Part shown: positions 19,673 through 26,031 of the stretch, piece by piece
How positions within the stretch are numbered: the stretch's first letter is position 1
Layout: every line of letters starts with the position of its first letter
Assembly (NCBI GenBank): GCA_009801015.1
Contig: VHZZ01002688.1
Location: 32,068-58,098 of the forward strand
DNA from: Silene noctiflora
Taxonomy: Eukaryota; Streptophyta; Magnoliopsida; Caryophyllales; Caryophyllaceae
Direction of reading: 5' to 3'
DNA: 26,031 nucleotides
Translations under genes and position numbers: made by a program
Notes under the pieces: generated by a model
Databases searched by the model: none
Told to the model about the DNA's origin: nothing
Seen by the model: the letters and a program-made list of their open reading frames with translations, nothing else

Positions 19673-22600
19673 TACCCAAAACCGACGACTTCTATACATG
19701 TTGAATGATAGGGCAAGAACGGAACAGATGCTCGGTAGTTTCCATTGATGTCCCACAGAAAATACAAGAGCTACTTACATGGAGTCCACGAGCATGGAGA
19801 TTTGCAGATGTAGGAAGGAGGTTGAGCTATACGCCAAAATCAAGATAGGGAACTTAGTAGAGGCCCGAAGAGACTAGATGCATTTCCAATGGAACAAAGC
19901 AGTAAGAGGTAAGTGACACTGTGGGGTAGTCTGGGACTAAATAAAATCGTTGCCAGTTTTAGTAGTATAGACACCGTCTTCAGTATATTTCCAGTAGAGA
20001 TAGTCATCAATTGAAGGAAGAAGCAATTCTGTCATTAAAATTGTTTTGGCGCAAGCAGGTTCCAAAAATTTGAAAAGCACGGTTGGTTTCCAGTCACCAG
20101 ACGAAAGAAGAAGGTCTGACACCACATGAGGAGATGTAGCGGGCAAAGATCGAACTGTTGGAGATTCACCATTAACCCATTTGTTGTTTTGTAAATTAAC
20201 CAAAAGTCCGTTACCAAGTTTCCAACAGAAGGCGGGTGAGCAGACATGGGCTGCCTGACAAATACCATACCATATGAAGGAAGGTTGAGAGACCTTAGAT
20301 CGTGCACCAGGTATAGGTAAATCCTTGCCGTACTTGGAAACAAGATATTTTGCGAGCAGTCCAGTTGGATGAGATTGAAGACGCCAGAAGTTTTTCAAGA
20401 GCGAGGCTTGGATAAGAATATGCGTGTTCTTGATATCGAGATCCCCACAATCTCTCGGTCGGTGAAGTACATCACGGGTAGTCCAATGGATAGATCATTT
20501 GTTAGGATCCTTGTGCCACCAAAAGGCAGCTATAAGCGAATCAATTTTCTTGCAAATTCCTAGAGGAAGTGGTATCGCAGACATCAAATGACGAAGCGAA
20601 GCCAGCAAAATTGTTGAGATGACGACGAGTTTGCAGGGCTGACTAAGGTGAAAAGAGGACAAAGCAACGATCTTGGAGGTAAGTTTATCAATAAAAGGGT
20701 GAAAAACCAAGGATTTCTTCCTGGGAAAATCAATAGGAACTCCAAGATAGCTTCAAAATGAGTCGGTAGGCTTGATCTTGAGGATTGACGTTAAATGCGA
20801 TCGGAAATCAGCCGGGGCAGAAGGTCTAAATTTAATGTAGGATTTATCCAGATTAATCATCTGACCAGAGGCAAGTTCAAAACACTTGAATACATCCCGG
20901 AGAGCTTCGAAACTAGCTGGCGTTGCCTTACAGCAGACTAAGGCATCGTCAGCATAAAACAAATGACAGATCGCTGGCGCATATCGAGAAATCTTTAAAC
21001 CCTGAATAAGGCCCAGGTTCTCAGCATTGAGGAGCTAGCGGATAGAACCTCCATGCACAAAATAAAAAGATATGGAGATAGCGGATCACCTTGCCGAAGA
21101 CCACATGTAGGGCGGAAAGAAGAGGATGGCACGCCATTAAGTAAGACTTGATAATTAACCGTTGAGATGCATTCCTAGATAATGTTACACCAAGTTGTCG
21201 GGAATCCAAATTTATGCAGAACCGCTATAAGGAATTGCCAAGATACACGATCAAAGGCTTTGTGCATGTTAAGCTTGAGAGCGGCAAAACAGTTAGATCC
21301 CTTTTTTGTTTTATTAATGTAATGTAAGATTTCATGAGCAACAAGACAACCGTCGGACATAATTCGGCCAGGGACAAATGCTTGCTGGGTATCAGACACG
21401 AGAGAGGAAATCACCGATTTAAGGCGATTAGCCAGGCAAAAGGTGTTAATCGGTAGATCACATTGCAGAGACTGATGGGGCGAAACTGAGAAACAAGCTC
21501 GGGGTGATCAACCTTAGGCAAGAGGACAATATGAGTGTTATTCCACTCCTTAAGCATAACACCTAAGTTAAGGAAGCGTAACAAAGCGGTCATAACCAAG
21601 GAGCCGACTTGAGGCCAGAAAGCCTGGTAGAAACAAGGTGTAATGCCGTCAGGTCCTGGTGACTTAGAGTCGTCTATAGTACGCAAAGCTCGAAGATCAT
21701 CCTCGTCAGTAAAAGGGGAATTTAAAAATGCGCATTGCTCCAAGGAAAGGGTGGGAAAGTCAAGGGATGAGAGTAACGGGACGAAATTATTCGCAGGCGA
21801 AACTGGTGAAGGAGGGGATTCTTCACGCAGAAGACATTTAAAATAGGACATGATTTCCAATTCAATATCCGTCGGTTCATGAAGCCAAACACCTGAAGAA
21901 TTCCAAATTGCAAGGACACGTTGCTTAGTTGATCGCTGTTTGACACGATTAAAAAGATAGCGAGAAGGCAAACCATCCAAAACTTCCCTGCATAACTTAG
22001 CCCGTTGAGTCCAGTAATGAAATTGATTCGAAGAAAACACAAATTTGACGTACGAGCTTGTGTGAAAGACGAGACAGATTGTAGATCAACAATTGAGGAA
22101 GAGACGGAATCCATATCATACTCCAGGGAAGACCAGTTAATTCTATAGGAGATTCGATGGTTGATGACCCACTTCATAATTGCGAAACGAGAAGCAGCCA
22201 GTCGTCTTAAAAGCACATACATTGGGGATCCCGTGACAGGTAAATTCCAAGCGTCAAAGACTAAAGAGATTACTTCAGGGTGAAAGAGACACTAATTATC
22301 AACTCGATAGGGTCTTTTAGCAGATGTAGTTAGAGAAAAAGGTCGCACGAGAATGGGGGCGTGATCCAAAATGAGAATAGGAAAATGAAGTAAAGAAGCT
22401 GATGGAAAACAATGAAACCTTTCAGAGTTGCCATATGATCGATCTAATCACTCCATAATGACTCTGTGATCTAACTGGTCGTTCGTCCATGTAAAGTGAG
22501 GACCGAAGAAATTAAGGAACATCGAGTAAGTCATTGTTTATACGCCATTCCGTGAAATCAGATTGCCCTCAAATAAAACTTGAGCCACCCAACTTGTCAG

Positions 22601-23048
22601 AATGATGCTCCACTTGATTAAAATCACCAATGCATAGTAAAGGAGAGTGGCTAACAATCACTTCAGTAAACCGTTGCCATTGAGCCAGCCTATAACTAAC
22701 CGAAGGTTCCCCATATATAAACATAATATACATTGCATATTTGTTACAAGTATTGATTGCAAAAGATACATGGCAAAATATGAAGTGTGAATCAGAAGCA
22801 AGAACATCTATTACGACGATGTCATTCCAAAGCAAAAGGAGACCTCCACTACAACTCGTGGAGTCAACACCACCAAAGTTTCGAAAACCTAGCTGTGTAG
22901 TCTTGGAAAAGGCCACGACAACCGTTGTATGGGTTTCTTGCAAAAACAAAATGGACGGATGATATTTTTTAGTACACCGCATCAAGAAGGGAATTGTAGG
23001 GTCATCCGTCTCTCCTAACCCCCTACAATTCCAACAAAAGATAGTCAT
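19673..23048 (-). pseudogene. L1 ORF2 (endonuclease, reverse transcriptase, zf-RVT), broken and cut at its 3' end
   Basis: It starts at ATG 23048 (MTIFCWNCRGLG), an apurinic-type endonuclease with QETH (22929-22940), YGEP and GDFN (22617-22628). Reverse transcriptase words follow in order and in changing frames: SPGPDGITP, RPISLCNVIYR (about 21470), [31 protein letters not shown] (about 21085) and FYADDALV (YADD at 20945-20956). A zf-RVT C-x2-C...H region ends at RSCPIIQHV. Stops occur after 22571 and within the linker, and frameshifts lie near 22515, 21450 and 21040. The catalytic Asp of motif A reads Asn (21268-21270). It cannot make active ORF2 protein. The rest of the frame is at 24880-25523 on the other strand. 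Confidence 0.9.
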
Positions 23049-23136
23049 GGGTAACCTGGTGGTGATTTAAGGTTCACCACCGGACCTCTTTGTTCGTCGG
23101 ATACTTCATCGCTGGAAGAAGAGAATGAAGAGAATG

Positions 23137-24696
23137 TTAGGTAAGATTGATAGATAAAAAAAGAGATAAAACAATGATAAAACCGTGCAGTCGTGGTCTC
23201 TTGTAGTAGAAGTAATCAGATTCCGGTAAATCTAGTGAATCGGGTGGGCGTGATCGTTTCCTAGTTGAAACAGCTGTGTCCGGGACATCAGAAGTTGAGA
23301 AGTAAGAACCGTAAACAACTTCATTGACTGGCAGTGATTCTAAATTCAAACCCGGGGCAAGATAAATTGGCCCATCATCCAGACAAAAATCAAGGGTTTT
23401 ACACCGAGTAACCTCCTTGAAAATGGGTTTACTGAAATAATTAAAACCAAGCCCTACCTTTCGTTTATAAACGAACTTTATTTTCTGACCCCTAAAGTCC
23501 ACAGGACCACAATCAGCATCTACCCGAGTCACGAAAAAGACAGCCCACATCAATGGACCGATGAGGTGTACTGGGTTCCACCAGGCCCAGATTAATTGGT
23601 TCATCCATATCCAAGTCAGGAGTAGTAACCTGAAAAGCTGGAGAAGGGTGTCTGGTAGTGCTAGGTTCACCACGCGCAAAATTCTCCGGAGGATTCATAC
23701 CAGAACCACGTACAAGAGGTGAAACCTCCAGGAGGATTTCACGACAAGCGTCTTCATGCACCTGGAACTCAGGTGGAGGATGCGAGGAAGCAGAGTCATC
23801 ATCCTCATTATCAGAAGGCGAAGACGAGAAAGAGAAAATGAGCGAGGCCCCACCAGAGTCAAGACAGACCGTTTCCGATGGAAGAGCAATATTAATATCG
23901 GAATTAAGGTATTTAAGACGAGAAGGCAAACCCAAGATCTCTGGCGAATAGAAATAGGAACCTGGTGGGCCATGTAGCACAGACAGACCCCGTTTACTGA
24001 GTTCATCCATTCGTGCCCGAATACGGCGAGCACCAATAATTTTACTAGAGGGACAAAAAGACACACGATGACAAACCTCACTGCATGTCTTGCAGAAATG
24101 GAAAATGCCCCCATAAGAGAAAGCAATCCATTGATGCTCTCGATCATTGATGGCAAGATAACAACCCGGAATCAAAGTTTTAGATAAATCCACCCAGACT
24201 TTGACCCGGACAAAATTCCGAGGAGGCAATAAGTAAGGGAACGATTCCTCCTCGCAAACATCTCCAACATGCGAAAGAAGGAAAGCGGCCACCGAAGTAT
24301 GTATAAGATGGAACGGTAGGTGTTTGACCCGAATCCATATGGGAACAATATTAAAGAGCATATTGTCAGGGAAGGATGAAGAGGATGAAGGACGAAGCAC
24401 AAGCAGACTGCCCTCAATAGTAACTGTTTGCCTGATTCGAATTACGAAAGGTCTTCAGGTGAAGAGAAAATGAACAGATAATAAGGCTTCATGGGCCTTA
24501 TGGAAACCGTACCATTCAACTTCCAATGGATATTGATTTTTTCCAGGATTCGGTCAACCTCAAGATACCGTTGATCAATAAACTTTTCAATAAGAACCTG
24601 TGAGAAATCTATGCCAGTGAAGTCGACACAAAGGTGAGGAGGTAATTTGATGCTCACACCAGCCTTAGAAATGTTAATAGAGGATGATGAAACCAT
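23137..24696 (-). pseudogene. L1 ORF1 (DUF4283 + CCHC nucleic-acid-binding protein), frameshifted
   Basis: The frame begins at ATG 24696. The first 80 residues (for example VLIEKFIDQRYLEVDRIL) match the DUF4283 type found in plant L1 ORF1 proteins, which bind the element RNA. The frame breaks near 24450 and resumes with VTIEGSLLVLRP and WIRVKHLPFHL. A zinc knuckle C-x2-C-x4-H-x4-C is at 24053-24094. An acidic Ser/Pro-rich stretch follows, then a second frameshift near 23530-23545 in a T-rich run, a basic KRSRPPD word, and the stop at 23137-23139, 88 bp before ORF2. The order is standard for the family. Confidence 0.85.
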
Positions 24697-24879
24697 AGTT
24701 ATAAGAGAAGGGAGGTTAAAATGATGTGATTTAGTTTCTTTTGGTACGGAAAACAGAGAAAATGAATGAATATATAGGCGGTGTTAGCATGCAAAGAGTT
24801 AAAGAAGGGAAGGCACGTGTAATCCTAAATGGTAGAGGAAGATTACATGCATGGAAGTAGAGAAGAGTACGAGAATCAA
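24697..24879 (-). other. Probable L1 5' UTR and inversion junction
   Basis: This lies between the ORF1 start and the sense-strand arm. The minus strand carries a TATA-like CCTATATATTCATTC (about 24765-24779), about 70 nt upstream of the ORF1 ATG, and a CACGTG at 24812-24817. An internal promoter is plausible for an L1 5' UTR, but nothing proves it. The exact junction is inside or at the right edge of this stretch. Confidence 0.4.
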
Positions 24880-25523
24880 TTTTGGGTATCAATGCTCTTG
24901 TAAATCCTTCTACTCCTTTCACAAAATGGCTGGGCGATCTCGTCTCCTATCTTCATCATTGTTCATCATCAACATCAAATTGCCTGCTTTTCTTTAGCTG
25001 CATCCTTTAAGCCATTTGGTTAGCTCACAATTCGGTAATCTTCAGACAAACAACACCTGATCCAGGACTCATTTGTCATCTTGCTGATCAATTGGTTACC
25101 TCGCATTCTCAAATACCTTTGTTTTGACCCTCTACTGGTCTCCCACTACCTTTACCTAATACTTTGCCTCAGTTGTTCCCTCAACCACTTCCCTCAATTA
25201 CCTTTTATATTTCTGTTCATAAAATTAATGTCAAGAACAGTTTTGCCACCACTACTTCCGACTCTCTCACAGATTCCTCGCACCAACAGCTCCTCCGTAC
25301 CAGTTCTTATTTCAATGCCTTTACCAGAATGCTTCTTTTTACTATGGATAGCGCTCAGTCCTACTCCCAACAGTCTATTTCCTTCCTTATTTCATGTCCA
25401 AAATTATCCTCCGTTCTAGCCTCACGTTCGCCAGTACCAATCTCGATGTGTAACTCTATATGTGGAATACGCAAGTTTCTTACTTATAATAGGCTTTCGT
25501 CTGTTAGTTTAGATACCGGTTAG
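24861..25523 (+). pseudogene. L1 ORF2 C-terminal part, on the opposite strand to the rest
   Basis: One plus-strand frame holds from 24861 to the TAG at 25521-25523, broken by TAA at 25008-25010 and TGA at 25125-25127. It reads KWLGDLVSYLHH, LLFFSCIL, AIWLAHNSVIFR and DPGLICHLADQLVTSHSQ. The W..RN..IF-type word with a preceding hydrophobic helix is the usual region just after zf-RVT in plant L1 proteins. A Ser/Pro/Gln-rich tail follows. L1 homology should begin at about 24880, where TTTTGGGTA continues the phase of the inverted arm. It was not a separate gene. Confidence 0.7.
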
Positions 25524-25599
25524 TTTGTTCTTTCTTTTTTTCCTTCGTGTACCCTTTTCTTTTATATATACGATCGGTTTATTGTTGTCAAAAAAAAAA
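25524..25599 (+). other. L1 3' UTR and poly(A)
   Basis: A T-rich 3' UTR of about 66 bp ends CGGTTTATTGTTGTC followed by ten A (25590-25599). The last four A are shared with the target duplication. Short tails of this form end many plant L1 copies. Confidence 0.65.
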
Positions 25600-25610
25600 T
25601 CCTCCGCTAC
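25596..25610 (+). repeat. Right target-site duplication of the L1 insertion
   Basis: Partner of the copy at 19655-19669, with one difference (G for T at position 11). It directly follows the A tail. Confidence 0.75.
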
Positions 25611-26031
25611 AAGGTCACAAATAAAAAACATCCACCCGTACACGGGTTGAATAGTCTACCGGATTATAGTGAGTCATATAGTGAACAATTAAAGGGACCT
25701 TCTGTACACCTGCTTTTTGTCCCCCCGAGTTTTACTAATGTACCCCGAATATGACATAAAAATTCCGATTTTAACCCTTGTTATCTCCACTTCCTTTCTC
25801 TTAATACATATATCAGTGACATCATGGCTCTTTATATTTTTAAAAAGTCATAAGTTTCATTAGGTAACTAAAAATTTTTCGACATGAACAACGACAATGT
25901 ACACGAGAAAAACGAGGTAAATCAATCAAATTCGATTCACTCACTTTATTTACTTTTCTATTCATACGGAGTACTCTTAATAAATAATCATTAGTTCATA
26001 AACACACATTCTTCATCATAAACATCGGCTA
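25611..26031. other. Flank beyond the L1, no gene seen
   Basis: AT-rich and non-coding. From about 25694 the plus strand runs GGGACCTTCTGTACACCTGC, TTTTGTCCCCC, then TGTACCCCGAATATGAC. This wording recalls the outer arms of the long-TIR elements in the introns, so an element may begin here and run past the window. ATACGGAGTACTC at about 25964 resembles a Stowaway terminus without a partner. Confidence 0.3.

Larger units (their letters stand above)
19670..25595. mobile_element. Nearly full-length degenerate L1 retrotransposon with 5' inversion (twin priming)
   Basis: A non-LTR retrotransposon of the plant L1 type. Reading the minus strand from about 24879 down to 19670 gives 5' UTR, ORF1 (DUF4283, CCHC), and ORF2 endonuclease, reverse transcriptase and zf-RVT, ending abruptly after RSCPIIQHV. 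The ORF2 C-terminal end, 3' UTR and a 10-nt A tail lie on the plus strand at about 24880-25599. A 15-bp TSD with one mismatch flanks the whole. TTTTGGGTA occurs at both breakpoints (19673-19681 minus, 24880-24888 plus) in the same codon phase, so the two arms are neighbouring parts of one L1. Many stops and frameshifts, a decayed TSD and a short tail indicate age. The inverted junction is placed between 24697 and 24880. Confidence 0.82.

Noticed and set aside
19670..19700. The minus-strand L1 as a simple 3'-truncated copy or one cut by the hAT MITE
   Set aside because: Loss of the 3' end is not expected from target-primed insertion, the MITE is 43 bp outside the TSD, and the missing end is present on the plus strand.
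23658..23977. Plus-strand open frames opposite L1 ORF1
   Set aside because: They are antisense shadows of the acidic Ser/Pro-rich part of ORF1, rich in Arg and Glu from reversed codons, with no family match.
25081..25523. Two overlapping plus-strand open frames of over 110 codons that could be a small Ser/Pro-rich gene
   Set aside because: One of them is the continuing frame of the L1 ORF2 C terminus, followed by its 3' UTR, A tail and TSD. The other is a shifted shadow.

Overview
This looks like a stretch of a plant (eudicot-type) nuclear genome: AT-rich, with GT-AG introns of up to about 3.9 kb, several families of non-autonomous DNA transposons with target-site duplications, and LINE-1 (L1) retrotransposon remains. 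I cannot name the species from the sequence. Two single N bases (9420, 10704) show it comes from an assembly.

One intact host gene fills about 17 kb of the minus strand (start codon at 18211, stop at 1064). I rebuilt ten coding exons by joining frames across GT-AG junctions; all phases agree and give an uninterrupted 716-residue protein. It belongs to the OSCA/CSC1-like (DUF221, TMEM63-related) family of osmotically and mechanically gated cation channels, closest to the HYP1/RXW8 (OSCA2) clade. A 5'-UTR exon and intron probably lie at about 18985-18229, with a G-box/ABRE-like CACGTGGC at 19089-19094 upstream. The gene is long because its introns hold repeats: two long-TIR MULE-like MITEs (one with a perfect 9-bp TSD), other foldback elements, Stowaway-like MITEs, an LTR-like segment and a diverged tandem duplication.

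Upstream of the gene are a 477-bp hAT MITE with a perfect 8-bp TSD (19135-19611) and then a degenerate L1 that fills 19670-25595. The L1 has an unusual layout. Its 5' part (5' UTR, ORF1 with DUF4283 and a CCHC knuckle, ORF2 endonuclease, reverse transcriptase and zf-RVT) is on the minus strand. The C-terminal end of ORF2, the 3' UTR and a short poly(A) are on the plus strand. The whole is flanked by a 15-bp duplication with one mismatch. Both arms meet at the same 9-nt L1 sequence in the same reading phase. This fits a nearly full-length L1 that underwent 5' inversion by twin priming.

The left end of the window (193-339) holds the 3' end of another L1, with an RNase H-like C terminus and a 37-nt A tail. 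I saw no RNA gene, CRISPR array, virus or prokaryotic feature.
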